64,000 nt of DNA from Microbacterium sp. LWS13-1.2 (GCF_040144835.1 NZ_CP151632.1:868001-932000); one strand, 5' to 3'. Counted from the first letter of the stretch, positions 44,195 to 53,725 are shown. Numbers and translations are program-made. The notes: generated from the letters alone by a model not told the origin.

Positions 44195-46936
44195 GTGCAG
44201 ACTCCGACGCTTGTCGGACGGGAGCACGACATCGTCGCGCTCGACACGTTCTTGGGGATTGCTCTGAGTGCGGGCGGGGCGCTGCTCCTTCCAGGTGAGG
44301 CCGGCGTGGGGAAGACCGAGCTGCTGCGCCACTGCGCCGAAGTCGCCTCGGTGCGCGGTGCATCCGTGCTGAGGGCATCGGGAGTTCAATTCGAAGCCGA
44401 GCTGAGCTTCGGTACCCTCCATCAGCTACTCAGGCCGATCATCTCCGGTCTCGACCGGCTTCCGCCGCCGCTGTCTTCAGCACTCCGGTCCGCCCTGGGC
44501 ATGAGCGATCCGAACGCTGCCGTCGAGCCGCTGATGGTGTACAACGCGGCTCTCGCCCTCCTCGCGGATGCCGCGGGCAGGACTCCCCTGCTCGTCGCGG
44601 TCGACGACCTCCACTGGATGGATGCCGCCAGCGCCGCAGCCCTCGCATTCATCACGCGTCGACTCGATGACCAGCGGGTCGGTTTCGTCGGAGCTGTCCG
44701 CGACGGCGAGGCATCGCACTTCGACTCGTCCGGCATCCGTGTTCACCGAGTCCGCCCGCTCTCCTCGGTGGAGGCGGATCGGCTGGTCCGGGAGCGCGCC
44801 CCAGCACTGCCGGCGACGGTCCGGCAGGAGCTCGTGCGCCGCTCGGCGGGGTACCCGCTTGCTCTTGTCGAATGGATATCCGACGTCGAGCACGTGATGA
44901 GGTCTGACTCGGACGCGCTCCCCCTTCCGGGTGGATTGGAAGCATCCTTCGCCGCCCGCATCGAGCGCCTTCCCGTCCGCACGCATAAGGCACTGCTCCT
45001 GCTCGCCTTGGATGGACGGACGGGTGTGCACGAGCTCGGCCGGCTCGGTCTGCAGTTCGACGATCTCGAGCCGGCTGAGTCGGCCGGTACGGTCATGGTC
45101 GACGAAGATGCGAACCGGGTCGAGTTTCGCCATCCACTCTTCAGGTCAGCGCTGGTATCCCGAGCGACCAGCGCCGAACGGCGGCAGATGCATTTGCAGC
45201 TCGCCGAGTCGAACACCGACGACCCCGACCGGCGCGTCTGGCATCTGGCCGCTGCGGCGATCGCGCCCGATGAATCGGTCGCGCGCCTGCTGCAGGAGCT
45301 GGCGCACCGCTCGTTCTCGCGCGGCGACCCTCAGGGGGCGACCTCGGCGCTCACCCGTGCGGCGCTGCTTAGTCCGTCCGCACCGGATCGAGCCCGTCGG
45401 CTCGCCGAAGCGGCGTTCCTCGGTGCCGATGTCGCCGGTGATCTCCACCGCGCACAGACATTGCTCGCGGACGCGCGCGCTGACCTGGGTCGCGGCCCCG
45501 GGTCGCTCTACGCGGTCGTTGCACAGGCGCAGGTGACCGTCAACGCGGAAGGGGCCCACCGCATCGCGCTGGAGCGCATCGAGCGTGCCGTGCGGGAGGG
45601 CACTCACGGCTGGCAGGCCGACGATCACGAACTGATCGCGACATTTCGAACGTGGCTGCTGCTGTGCTCCTACGCCGGCGACCCGCAATGTTGGGAGGCA
45701 TACTTCGACGCTCTCGATCGATTGGTGCCCGAGGCGCCCGAAGTCCTGCGCGCCGAGAGCTGGGCCGTCGGTGACACGGTACGAAAGGGCGAGGATGCCC
45801 GTCCGACGGTCATCCGACTCGCTTCGACTCCGCCGCCAGACGAGGACCCGACGTTGGCCATGTCGATGACGTTCGCCGCGATGTACCTCGATCTCATCGA
45901 TCTCTGGCGACCTTACGCGTGGGATCGCGTCGTCTCGGGTCGAGAGGGAGGACCGCCTCGCCCGTATGCGCGTTGCCTGAGCTTTCTCAGCATCAATGAA
46001 TATCTCCACGGCCGGTGGATCGACGCTCAGCACCTCGCCGATGAGGGTGCCCAGCTCTGTGAGGAGCACGGCTTCGGGAACGGCGCGTGGTATTTCGCCT
46101 ATCTTCAGGCGCTTCTCGCGGCCGGCCGAGGGGACACGGACGCGGCGCGGGAGCGCTCGGCGTTCGTGGATGCCGAGTGCAGCCGCCGGGAGAGCTGGGG
46201 TGCCCAACGGTTCTCGTACCAGCCGCGCGTGCTCGCCGCCGTCGCCGATGGCAACTGGGAGGAGGTGTACCGCACTGCGTCCAGACTTGGTGCCCCCGGC
46301 GAACTCCCCAGGTTCGTTCCGCCTGCCATGTGGGTCGGTTTCGACCTGGTCGAGGCGGCGGTTCGTCTCGGGCTGCCCGCGGACGCGTACTTGCATAGTC
46401 GGGCGATGGTCGACTCCGGGCTCCCCGGTGTCTCTCCGCGCATGGCGCTCCTCACGGCGGGCGCCGTCGCCCTCTCGGACGGCGGAGCCGACTGGCGCGA
46501 GAGATTCGAGGAAGCGTTGCGGATGCCGGAAGCCAGCTCGTGGCCGTTCGACCTCGCCCGCGTGCAACTCGCCTACGGCGAGCGTCTCCGCCGGGCGGTC
46601 GACACCAGCCGTGCGCGGGAGGTACTCCACGATGCGTTGGAGATCTTCGAGCGGCTCGGCGCGATTCCGTGGGTGGAACGGTCATCGCAAGAGCTGCGGG
46701 CGACCGGCGACGCGAGCGTGCGGATTGCCGCGGAACACGGCCTCATGTCGGATCTGACCTCTCAGGAATTGGTCATCGCCGAGATGGCGGCATCCGGCAT
46801 GACCAACAAGGACATCGCGCACAGTCTCTTCCTGTCGCCCCGCACGGTGAGCGGGCATCTCTACAACACGTTTCCGAAGCTCGGGATCACAAGCCGCGCG
46901 GGACTCCGCGACGCGCTCGCCCGGCTCGAGGGTTGA
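44195..46936 (+). CDS. Large LuxR-type ATPase regulator (LAL / MalT-like)
   Basis: A 913-residue STAND-type regulator. An N-terminal ATPase (about 1-320) has LVGREHD at the start, Walker A GEAGVGKTELLRHC at about 34-47 and Walker B LLVAVDDLHWMD. A long helical TPR-like middle region (about 330-840) follows, and a C-terminal LuxR HTH (about 852-912) reads LTSQELVIAEMAASGMTNKD, then LFLSPRTVSGHLY. LAL regulators usually switch on adjacent transport or catabolic genes when ATP and an inducer bind. GTG 44195 follows GGGAGGTGA at 7 nt; an ATG 22 codons upstream is weaker. Confidence 0.9.
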   Translation: MQTPTLVGREHDIVALDTFLGIALSAGGALLLPGEAGVGKTELLRHCAEVASVRGASVLRASGVQFEAELSFGTLHQLLRPIISGLDRLPPPLSSALRSALGMSDPNAAVEPLMVYNAALALLADAAGRTPLLVAVDDLHWMDAASAAALAFITRRLDDQRVGFVGAVRDGEASHFDSSGIRVHRVRPLSSVEADRLVRERAPALPATVRQELVRRSAGYPLALVEWISDVEHVMRSDSDALPLPGGLEASFAARIERLPVRTHKALLLLALDGRTGVHELGRLGLQFDDLEPAESAGTVMVDEDANRVEFRHPLFRSALVSRATSAERRQMHLQLAESNTDDPDRRVWHLAAAAIAPDESVARLLQELAHRSFSRGDPQGATSALTRAALLSPSAPDRARRLAEAAFLGADVAGDLHRAQTLLADARADLGRGPGSLYAVVAQAQVTVNAEGAHRIALERIERAVREGTHGWQADDHELIATFRTWLLLCSYAGDPQCWEAYFDALDRLVPEAPEVLRAESWAVGDTVRKGEDARPTVIRLASTPPPDEDPTLAMSMTFAAMYLDLIDLWRPYAWDRVVSGREGGPPRPYARCLSFLSINEYLHGRWIDAQHLADEGAQLCEEHGFGNGAWYFAYLQALLAAGRGDTDAARERSAFVDAECSRRESWGAQRFSYQPRVLAAVADGNWEEVYRTASRLGAPGELPRFVPPAMWVGFDLVEAAVRLGLPADAYLHSRAMVDSGLPGVSPRMALLTAGAVALSDGGADWRERFEEALRMPEASSWPFDLARVQLAYGERLRRAVDTSRAREVLHDALEIFERLGAIPWVERSSQELRATGDASVRIAAEHGLMSDLTSQELVIAEMAASGMTNKDIAHSLFLSPRTVSGHLYNTFPKLGITSRAGLRDALARLEG

Positions 46937-47036
46937 CTGTGGCAGCAGGCTGGAGCCGGTCGGCCGTTCGGTCGAGTCAAATGTCGGAGGCGATCATCGT
47001 CGGGTGAGGTGTTGAGTAGAGCGCGGAGGGGACGCG

Positions 47037-47978
47037 ATGGCCTGGAGCACGGTCGAGGCCCTCGCGCCGGTCTTCTTCGTGATAGCCCTCGGATGGGGAT
47101 GCGGGCGCTGGCGGCTGATCGACAACGTCGACGTCTCGTCTTTGAACACACTCGTGATGCAGATCGCGATACCGGTCGCTCTCTTCGCGATTCTCGCTTC
47201 CTCATCGCGTACCGACCTGCTCGGTCACGCTCCCATGGCTGCGGTCGTCTTGCTCGCGATGACAGTCGTCTACGCGGGAGTGTTCGTCATGGGGCGGCGG
47301 CACCATGGGCGAAGCAGCGACGCGGCTATCCAGGCGCTCACCGTCGCCTTCCCCAACGCCGCGGCCGTCGGCCTCCCGCTTGCGGACACGGTGATGGGCC
47401 CCACCGGAGCGCTGACCGTCGCTGTCACCCTTGCTGTCGGCTCCGTCACCCTGTCCCCAGTGACGATCCTCCTCGTCCAACGCGACTCGGGTTCGGCAGC
47501 CGACGGCGGAGCCAGCCCGCGACTGTCTGCGCGTGCGGTGGCTGTCGCTCTCGCGAAGCCGATCGTGATCGCCCCTCTTCTCGGGCTCGTTTACAGTCTG
47601 TCCGGGGTGCCGTTGCCCCATGTCGTCGACGCGACGCTCTCGGAGATCGGCATGGTGTCTGCCGGCCTCGCTCTCTTCCTGACCGGTCTCGTGCTTTCCG
47701 CTCAGCGAATCGAGATCACTGCCGGCGCCGTGGTGTCCACGATCGTGAGCGTCCTCGTGCGACCCGCAATCGCCTATGCCCTCGCGCTGGCATTCGCGCT
47801 CCCGCCTGCGGCGACCGCTGACGCAGTGCTGATCATGGCGGTGCCGGCCGGCTTCTTCGGAGTCCTGCTCGGCCTCAGTCTCGGCGCGAAGTCTGCACTG
47901 GCGGGCACGACGCTTCTCCTATCCACCGTTCTCGCGGCTGTCACGCTACCGCTGGTGATCACATGGTTGCCACGCTGA
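47037..47978 (+). CDS. AEC-family (auxin efflux carrier-like) transporter
   Basis: A 313-residue membrane protein with about ten helices in the AEC layout. It begins ALAPVFFVIALGWGCGRWRL; helix two includes SLNTLVMQIAIPVALFAILA with the conserved IP pair. QALTVAFPNAAAVGLPLADT carries the family's FPN..GLP motif and PAGFFGVLLGLSLGAKS closes the fold. AEC proteins such as MdcF and MleP carry malonate, malate and related acids. A GGAGGGG site precedes the ATG. It lies 100 nt after the LAL regulator, which may control it. Confidence 0.88.
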   Translation: MAWSTVEALAPVFFVIALGWGCGRWRLIDNVDVSSLNTLVMQIAIPVALFAILASSSRTDLLGHAPMAAVVLLAMTVVYAGVFVMGRRHHGRSSDAAIQALTVAFPNAAAVGLPLADTVMGPTGALTVAVTLAVGSVTLSPVTILLVQRDSGSAADGGASPRLSARAVAVALAKPIVIAPLLGLVYSLSGVPLPHVVDATLSEIGMVSAGLALFLTGLVLSAQRIEITAGAVVSTIVSVLVRPAIAYALALAFALPPAATADAVLIMAVPAGFFGVLLGLSLGAKSALAGTTLLLSTVLAAVTLPLVITWLPR

Positions 47979-48051
47979 CGATCGCCGCAGGTCTGTGTCG
48001 TCGCAGGTCTGACCGGCCCCGACCACGATCCACCACGCAAGGAGAATTCAG

Positions 48052-48768
48052 ATGACAGACCCGCTTTCGACCCCTGCCCCCGCGCACAGTGCGGTGCTGG
48101 TTCACGGCGCCTACGCAGACGGATCGTCATGGCAGGACGTGATACCCCTCCTGTTGCGCGCAGGGCTGCAGGTAGCAGCGGTGCAGAACCCGCTGACCTC
48201 GCTCGCCGACGATGTCGCCGCGACTCGGCGGGCCATTGCCCTCGTCGACCCGCCGACTGTTCTGGTCGGACACTCCTGGGCGGGCACGGTGATCACCGAG
48301 GCTGGTATCGATGACCGCGTGTCGGCGCTCGTCTACATCGCGGCACGAGCACCCGACGCCGGCGAGGACTACTCCGCTTTGGCCGCCAGGTTCCCCATGC
48401 CGCCGGCGACCGCTGGGCTGGTGCACACCGATGGATTCGCACGGCTGTCCGAAGCGGCGTTCATCGACGACTTCGCGAACGGAATCGATGCTGAACGCGC
48501 GCGAGTGCTTTATGCCGTTCAGGGCGCGATCTCCGATGCCCTGTTCCCCTCGCGCACCACTGTTGCCGCGTGGCGAGTGCGTCCCACCTACTATTCGGTC
48601 TCGACGCAGGACCGAACGACCGCGCCGGAACTGGAGAGATTCCTCGCGCAGAGAATGCAGGCGCAGGTGATCGAAATCGACAGTGGCCATCTCGCGATGG
48701 TCAGCCACCCGCAAGACGTCGCGCGCCTCATCCTCGCGGCATCGGCACGGATGCGCGAGGCCGAGTGA
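48052..48768 (+). CDS. Alpha/beta-hydrolase fold protein
   Basis: A 238-residue serine hydrolase of the PF12697 type. AVLVHGAYADGSSWQDVIPL carries the oxyanion HG motif, VLVGHSWAGTVITEAG the nucleophilic Ser in GHSWAG, and IEIDSGHLAMVSHP the catalytic His. The group contains many esterases and proteins in polyketide or stress clusters with no known substrate. It has an AAGGAG site and starts 73 nt after the AEC transporter on the same strand. Confidence 0.88.
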   Translation: MTDPLSTPAPAHSAVLVHGAYADGSSWQDVIPLLLRAGLQVAAVQNPLTSLADDVAATRRAIALVDPPTVLVGHSWAGTVITEAGIDDRVSALVYIAARAPDAGEDYSALAARFPMPPATAGLVHTDGFARLSEAAFIDDFANGIDAERARVLYAVQGAISDALFPSRTTVAAWRVRPTYYSVSTQDRTTAPELERFLAQRMQAQVIEIDSGHLAMVSHPQDVARLILAASARMREAE

Positions 48769-48804
48769 TTGACTCGGTAGACCGCCGGGGGAAGCCGAGG
48801 TCGA

Positions 48805-49506
48805 TCAGTACATCGGATCGACCTCGCCTCGCGCACCGGAGGCGACTATCGCGAGAATCGCGAGAGCGACCGAAACGGCGACGAGCGATGCAGCCCGCCA
48901 CACGGTGTCGAGCAGGAAGCCCGCCGCCGCACCGAAGGCGAATGCAAGGACGACCGATCCATAGAGCCCGGCGATACGCAGCACGGGTTCGCGATCTGCC
49001 TTGATGCGCGACACCGTTGCGCGACCGAGCGCGCTGAGCGTCATCTGCACGACGAAGGTCACGGCGGTGTTGCCGTAGATCACGCCGCTGTTCCGATGGA
49101 ACGCGTTCCCTTGGATGCCGGCGATGAAGCTCACGGTGATCGCGATCGCCATCGACGGGACCGCCGAGGCGAGAGCGGCGGACGTGGCGACGACGATCGC
49201 CTCAACGGCGAGGATCCACGGTGAGTACTTGTGTCCTCGGCCCTCGACCAAGGCAACCACGATCGCGCACAGGAATGCGCCGAGTCCGAACGCGAGAACC
49301 GACAGGAGCACAGGTATGACCCGCGCAGGGTCCTGCTGCGCGCCGTAGAAGCCGACTGCAACGATGTTGCCGGATTGCACGGTCGCAAAGGAACCGGCGT
49401 TCGCGAGGGTCCAGGCGTTCATCGCGCCGGACGAGGCCGCCAGTGCGATGGCCGCTTGCGGTCGCTCGAGCAGGGGAGGAATGGTGCGAAGTTCGGCTCC
49501 CGGCAT
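48805..49506 (-). CDS. YoaK/DUF1275-family membrane protein
   Basis: A 233-residue membrane protein with six or seven helices. IALAASSGAMNAWTLANAGS and then FATVQSGNIVAVGFYGAQ are the DUF1275 signature, in which most members read GxxD...F.S..TGN. GIQGNAFHRNSGVIYGNTAV is the second conserved block. Function unknown. ATG 49506 follows GAGGAG. It converges with the alpha/beta-hydrolase gene. Confidence 0.85.
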   Translation of the reverse strand: MPGAELRTIPPLLERPQAAIALAASSGAMNAWTLANAGSFATVQSGNIVAVGFYGAQQDPARVIPVLLSVLAFGLGAFLCAIVVALVEGRGHKYSPWILAVEAIVVATSAALASAVPSMAIAITVSFIAGIQGNAFHRNSGVIYGNTAVTFVVQMTLSALGRATVSRIKADREPVLRIAGLYGSVVLAFAFGAAAGFLLDTVWRAASLVAVSVALAILAIVASGARGEVDPMY

Positions 49507-49835
49507 TCGAGACTCCTCTGCGTGGCGCAAGACCTCAGTCCCTGCGGTCCAGGCTTCCCGACGCTCGGACGCATGGGATGAGTAAGATGACCCGATCTCT
49601 CGATCGACGTCGCGAAACGACAGCCGAACCCCAGGAAGTCGAGTCGAATGGCTCAAGCACCCAGCGGCCCAGGCGTAGTTCGCTAGTCCGTGAGCGCTTG
49701 CCGGCGCCACTTCGGTGACGTGCTCACCCGCAACGATGATCGAGAGGATGCCCCCACCATGGACGAGACGAGACTCCGGCGCCGCATCACGAGGCTCCGC
49801 AGTTCGGAAACCCGGACCTTCCGGCCGAGGGCCTG
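49507..49835. other. 329-bp intergenic region
   Basis: No gene is supported. The right end should hold the promoter of the bicupin gene, and possibly the lost 5' part of it, because the bicupin frame has no strong start signal. Confidence 0.35.
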
Positions 49836-50972
49836 GTGAACACATTGACCAGCCCTTCCAGCGCGACGATGACCGGTCCTCGTAACCTGGTGATCGAAGG
49901 GCAGTTCCCGAGTTCTCTCCAGGCACCGCCGACCGATGTCAGCACGCAGCCGTTCTTCTGGTCGTCGTTCAACATCTCGCCGCGCCGAGTCCAGCGCGGA
50001 GGATGGGCGCGCGAGGTCACTCAGAGCGACTTCGCGATCTCCGACGAGATCGCGGGCGTGAACATGTACCTCGAAGCCGGCGGAATCCGCGAGCTGCATT
50101 GGCACCAGACTGCGGAGTGGGCACTGATGACGAGGGGCGGATGCCGCGTCACCACCCTGAGTCGGGCAGGACTTCCGAGTATCGAGGACGTCTTCGAGGG
50201 CGACCTCTGGTTCTTCCCCGCGGGCCTTCCGCACTCGTTGCAGGGGCTCGGCCCGGACGGCGCGGAGTTCGTGCTCGCATTCGACGACGGAGGGCAGTCC
50301 GAGAGCAACACCCTGCTGCTGACGGACTGGTTTGCGCACACGCCGCCCGACGTCCTCGCGAAGAACTTCGGGGTCGCGCAGGACGTGTTCAGCGACATCC
50401 CGCTCCACGATCTGTGGATCTTCCCTGGAGAAGTCCCGGGCGATCTGGAGGCTGACCAGCTCGCCGCTGGGGTGCAGTGGGGTGGCACCGAGCCCGTGAT
50501 CTTTCGGCTCGGTCAGTCGGTGCCTGCGCACGAGAACAGTGGGGGCCGGATCCAGATCGCCGACAGCTCGAACTTCCCCGCATCCACGACGGTTGCGGCT
50601 GCCCTGGTCACGGTCGAGCCAGGCGGGATGCGCGAGCTACATTGGCACCCTAACGCCGACGAGTGGCAGTACTACTTGAACGGCGCCGCTCGGATGACAG
50701 TGTTCAACACAGGTCCGCACGCAAACACGATGGACTTTCGCGCCGGAGATGTCGGTCTCGTGCGTCGCAACCTCGGCCACTACGTGGAGAACGCCGGCGA
50801 CGACACCCTGGTGTTCCTCGAGACGTTCCGCAGCGCCCACTACGAAGAGGTCTCCCTCGCTAACTGGCTTGCGCATCTACCGCCGGCGCTCGTCGCGCAG
50901 CACCTGAACATTCCGGAAGAGGTCATCGCCGGGTTTCCCAGGCAGACCCAGGGCATCGTTCCGTTGCGCTGA
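49836..50972 (+). CDS. Bicupin protein of the oxalate decarboxylase family
   Basis: A 378-residue protein with two cupin barrels. Cupin one has GIRELHWHQTAEWALMTRGG (HxHxxxxxE, then G) and WFFPAGLPHSLQG with the final His; cupin two has GMRELHWHPNADEWQYYLNG and VRRNLGHYVEN. All eight metal ligands are present. Oxalate decarboxylases convert oxalate to formate and CO2 with Mn; the lid-loop residues cannot be judged here. No signal peptide is seen, so it is likely cytosolic. The start is uncertain: GTG 49836 or ATG 49869. Its 3' end abuts an integrase remnant. Confidence 0.88.
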   Translation: MNTLTSPSSATMTGPRNLVIEGQFPSSLQAPPTDVSTQPFFWSSFNISPRRVQRGGWAREVTQSDFAISDEIAGVNMYLEAGGIRELHWHQTAEWALMTRGGCRVTTLSRAGLPSIEDVFEGDLWFFPAGLPHSLQGLGPDGAEFVLAFDDGGQSESNTLLLTDWFAHTPPDVLAKNFGVAQDVFSDIPLHDLWIFPGEVPGDLEADQLAAGVQWGGTEPVIFRLGQSVPAHENSGGRIQIADSSNFPASTTVAAALVTVEPGGMRELHWHPNADEWQYYLNGAARMTVFNTGPHANTMDFRAGDVGLVRRNLGHYVENAGDDTLVFLETFRSAHYEEVSLANWLAHLPPALVAQHLNIPEEVIAGFPRQTQGIVPLR

Positions 50973-50975
50973 CCG

Positions 50976-51283
50976 ATGTACGCGACTTCCAGCGCAGCGA
51001 GTTCCGACCGACGCAGGGCGGCGGCGAAACTGAGCAGGATGAGCGCGGCGTCACGCTTTCCGGCCGGGGTTGTTCGATCGACGACAGCCAGGATGTGGCG
51101 GAGGTCTTCGACCAGCAGCGGGCGGGCGCGGCGGCCGGGTGCGACCCCCAGGATTCGGCGCAGGCCGCGGCGGACGTCGGACCAGCTCGAAACCTCGCCA
51201 CGCTGAGCCATAGCTGTCGAGCGTAGAAGGCGCGTGATGCGCCTCGGGCGCGGTGTCGATCCGTGTAACGTCCTCCATCGAGA
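50976..51283 (-). pseudogene. Remnant of a tyrosine-recombinase integrase
   Basis: In one frame HAPSTLDSYGSAWRGFE (about 51230-51180) is the start of an integrase core-binding domain. The sense then jumps to another frame, RRGLRRILGVAPGRRARPLL, LVEDLRHILAVVDRTTPAGK and LSFAAALRRSELAALEV, which is the beginning of a catalytic domain with its first Arg. Some 70 residues between the two parts and the whole C terminus with the remaining active-site residues are missing. It lies outside the island described at 51471-58676 and probably records an older insertion downstream of the same tRNA gene. Confidence 0.7.
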
Positions 51284-51406
51284 ACCCCACTGGAAGAGAT
51301 CGTGATGCGCCGTCTTCTGGCGTCGGCCATGCAGTCATCCCACCGGGCTGACCGTGATCGTCAGAAAGGTAGGTTTCGGTGACGTGGTCACATCTCACCA
51401 ACAATG

Positions 51407-51438
51407 AAGTCCCGGGAACCCTTAGGTTCCCGGGACTT
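51407..51438 (-). terminator. Hairpin downstream of the split resident tRNA-Pro gene
   Basis: AAGTCCCGGGAAC pairs perfectly with GTTCCCGGGACTT around a 6-nt loop, beginning 5 nt beyond the tRNA 3' end at 51444 on the minus strand. It is the native terminator of the now interrupted tRNA gene and also reads as a terminator with TTTT on the plus strand. Confidence 0.75.
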
Positions 51439-51443
51439 TTCGG

Positions 51444-51485
51444 TCGGGATGACAGGATTTGAACCTGCGACCCCTTGACCCCCAG
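51444..51485 (-). other. 3' part of the resident tRNA-Pro(GGG), left attachment site
   Basis: These 42 nt are the 3' part of a tRNA-Pro: anticodon loop GGGGG, T arm with GGTTCAAATCC, acceptor strand CATCCCG and discriminator A. The 5' acceptor strand CGGGATG that pairs with it is 7.2 kb away at 58702-58708. CCCCTTGACCCCCAG at 51471-51485 is the core shared with the right end. Confidence 0.88.
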
Positions 51486-51721
51486 GCGTCCAAGCGGCTC
51501 GAATGGAGCCTGGAACCGCGTAGTTCCGCGGATCAGATCATGCAGAACAAATCATGAGATGCATGGATTGCATGATTGTGGTCCCCTTCTGGTCCCCCCC
51601 TGGATCACGCGCCCGGCCAGGCGCGAACACACGATGCTCGAGTTCCTGCTGGGCGACGCCATGTTGACCGGGCGGCTCGTTGTCACGAGCCCGTTCACGA
51701 TCTTCGCGTTGACCGTCCGGG
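51486..51721. other. Left-end region of the island without genes
   Basis: Nothing coding is visible in these 236 bp. The stretch GTGGTCCCCTTCTGGTCCCC at about 51580-51600 resembles sequence found downstream of both integrase copies (about 56220 and 58380), so it may be an integrase-binding arm or part of the attachment region. Confidence 0.4.
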
Positions 51722-52084
51722 TCAGCTCGAACGGCGGGCACTATTGATGGCATCGGCCTGGCGCAGAGGGTCACTGACACTCAGGACAAGGCGGTCGAAG
51801 CGTTCGGCGGAATCGAGCTCGATGGTGATCGCGTGGTGGTACCCGGCGATATTCCAGAATTGTCTCTTGCCGTTGGCGTAGAAGGTGCCTGCCACCTTGC
51901 CGGGCAGGTGCAGCCCGGGGAAGCGGATGCCTTTGGGTTCGTCGATCACGCTGGGGTCGAAGAACGCAGCTTTGACATGCGCGAGCGGGATTTCGATGCG
52001 GCGCCTGAAAGACCACAGCTTGTCCATCCCGAGCGGTTCGACGATCAAGTTGCCGTCGGTGATGGTGAGACGGTTACCGGTCAT
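51722..52084 (-). CDS. Small PH-like domain protein
   Basis: A 120-residue protein, mostly beta-strand, reading LTITDGNLIVEPLGMDKLWS, then FRRRIEIPLAHVKAAFFDPS and GTFYANGKRQFWNIAGYHHA. This strand pattern with a C-terminal helix is that of bacterial pleckstrin-homology-like domains in short actinobacterial proteins. No function is known. It overlaps the end of the CPBP protease gene by 11 bp and is the last of a three-gene cargo operon. Confidence 0.7.
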   Translation of the reverse strand: MTGNRLTITDGNLIVEPLGMDKLWSFRRRIEIPLAHVKAAFFDPSVIDEPKGIRFPGLHLPGKVAGTFYANGKRQFWNIAGYHHAITIELDSAERFDRLVLSVSDPLRQADAINSARRSS

Positions 52085-53117
52085 CGGTGACCACTTCCTC
52101 CGCCGATCGGCTCGCCGCGTCGGTCGGGGCCGTCACAGTCTCCGTCGAGGTCTGCGGAGGTGAGGGTCGGCGGAACTGGCCGGTAGCGAGGAGGACAATC
52201 ACGAGTGCGAGCGGCACGATCCATCCGCTCCAACCGAGAACGGTCGCCTGAGTGGTGTCGACCTGCTCGCCCGCCATGGCGAAGAGGAGGAAGGTGCCGC
52301 CGGCGCCATTGAACGCGGCGTGAGCGAGGGCTGCGGGCCAGACCGAGTCGGATCGAAGCCGCAACCAGCCGAAGATCGCTCCGAAGACGATGCACGTGCC
52401 GACCATCGCCGCGAGAGCGAGCCATCCCGGTGCGCCCACGTAGTTGTACCCGAGCAGGATGAGCGGCGCGTGCCACAGCCCCCAGATGACACCGGAGATG
52501 AGAATCGCGGACACGGGTCCGAGCGGCATGAGCTTCGGGAGCAGCCAGCCTCGCCAGCCGAGTTCCTCGCCGAGCGCGGGGAGGAGGTTGATGAACGCCG
52601 CCGTGGGAAGCGTGACCAGCTGGAGGATGACGAGCGTGCCGAGCGGGAGCGGGAGCGGGAGCGTGCTCTCTCCGAGCGCCCGCAGCTGTTCGGTGATGGT
52701 CTGCTGGAATCCGGAGAAGTTCACGAAGTCGGCCGGGAACACGCCCAACGCCGCGCCGATCGGCAGAGCGACGAGGGCGAGCACGATGGGCACGAAGATT
52801 CCCAGCAGGGCGTATCCGATCAGCCGACCCGCGGGCTTCAACGGCCAGAGACCCAGCGACCTCGCCCGGCGCTGCGGCCGGTCGATGAAGAACACCATGA
52901 CGAGGGCGGCGACGGCAGGCGTAGCCATCATGGCGATCCCGATGATCGGGAACAAGGGGCTTGCCAGTCCGTCGCCGAGCCAGAGCGGTAGCGCGACAAG
53001 CCATGCGAGCGCGAAGGCGATCGCGACGAAGATCGCGATGGATCGGATGTCGCGGCCGTTCAGTCGAGAACGCACATCGGCAACGGTCGTGGGGGTGCGG
53101 TCGCGGGTGTCGGTCAT
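52074..53117 (-). CDS. CPBP-family (CAAX/Abi) intramembrane protease
   Basis: A 347-residue polytopic membrane protein with about eight helices. The active-site motifs are intact: ALGEELGWRGWLLPKLMPLG (EExxxR type) and SGVIWGLWHAPLILLGYN (FxxxH type), then a third helix with ligand-like residues, GAPGWLALAAMVGTCIVFGA. Members act as CAAX prenyl proteases or in bacteriocin self-immunity and abortive infection. Its start overlaps the stop of the HTH/DUF3887 gene by 4 bp. On a mobile element, a self-protection or signalling role is plausible but unproven. Confidence 0.9.
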   Translation of the reverse strand: MTDTRDRTPTTVADVRSRLNGRDIRSIAIFVAIAFALAWLVALPLWLGDGLASPLFPIIGIAMMATPAVAALVMVFFIDRPQRRARSLGLWPLKPAGRLIGYALLGIFVPIVLALVALPIGAALGVFPADFVNFSGFQQTITEQLRALGESTLPLPLPLGTLVILQLVTLPTAAFINLLPALGEELGWRGWLLPKLMPLGPVSAILISGVIWGLWHAPLILLGYNYVGAPGWLALAAMVGTCIVFGAIFGWLRLRSDSVWPAALAHAAFNGAGGTFLLFAMAGEQVDTTQATVLGWSGWIVPLALVIVLLATGQFRRPSPPQTSTETVTAPTDAASRSAEEVVTDDR

Positions 53118-53725
53118 GATGTCTGCTCCTGAAGGATGTGCAGACCTGCGATGGTCTGGTCGTCACGGAACGCGATTCGCGCGGTGTAGTCGCCCGCCTC
53201 CATCGAGAGGGGCGTGTTCGTGACCGTCACGTCACCGGCTCGCGTCACCACGGGATCACCCTGGCTTTCAAAGGCCCCGGAGCTTCCCACGATCTGCGCC
53301 CACGCGGCCGCCAGCGCGTCTTCCGACAGGTTCTCGCGCATCGCGGGGTCGAACCTCTCGGTGACCAGTTCCCACCGACCACTCGCGAGATCGTGGATGA
53401 CGGTTCGGGCCAGCTCCGTGGCCTCACTCAAGGGGGTTGTGTTCATGGGTTCTCCCGTTCTCGGATCGACCGGTTTGCCGTAGCGTTGAAAAGCCGCTTG
53501 CCGACTCACGCCCAAGGCGTCGCCGATCGTTTGCCAGGTCGCACCTGCCTCGCGCGCCTGCTGCACGACCGAACGAACGACATCGTCAGCCGCGGACTGA
53601 AGTCGCAGTGATTGCTCGATCTCGCCAGCAAAGTCATCGCCGGGGATGGTCAGCACTCGTGCCGCGAGGAGCGCGTCTGCATGGCGCTTCAATCCCCGAA
53701 TCGCATCCGTCAAGTTGTCTTGCAT
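53114..53725 (-). CDS. HTH and DUF3887 domain protein, likely operon regulator
   Basis: A 203-residue protein. The N-terminal part (about 1-85) contains a homeodomain-like HTH, REAGATWQTIGDALGVSRQA with AFQRYGKP; the C-terminal part (about 95-200) is a DUF3887-like alpha/beta domain, e.g. LASGRWELVTERFDPAMREN and QTIAGLHILQEQ. DUF3887 domains are often linked to hydrolases and are thought to bind small ligands. It is the first gene of the three-gene operon and two dyads lie at its start, so autoregulation is likely. Transcription appears leaderless. Confidence 0.8.
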   Translation of the reverse strand: MQDNLTDAIRGLKRHADALLAARVLTIPGDDFAGEIEQSLRLQSAADDVVRSVVQQAREAGATWQTIGDALGVSRQAAFQRYGKPVDPRTGEPMNTTPLSEATELARTVIHDLASGRWELVTERFDPAMRENLSEDALAAAWAQIVGSSGAFESQGDPVVTRAGDVTVTNTPLSMEAGDYTARIAFRDDQTIAGLHILQEQTS

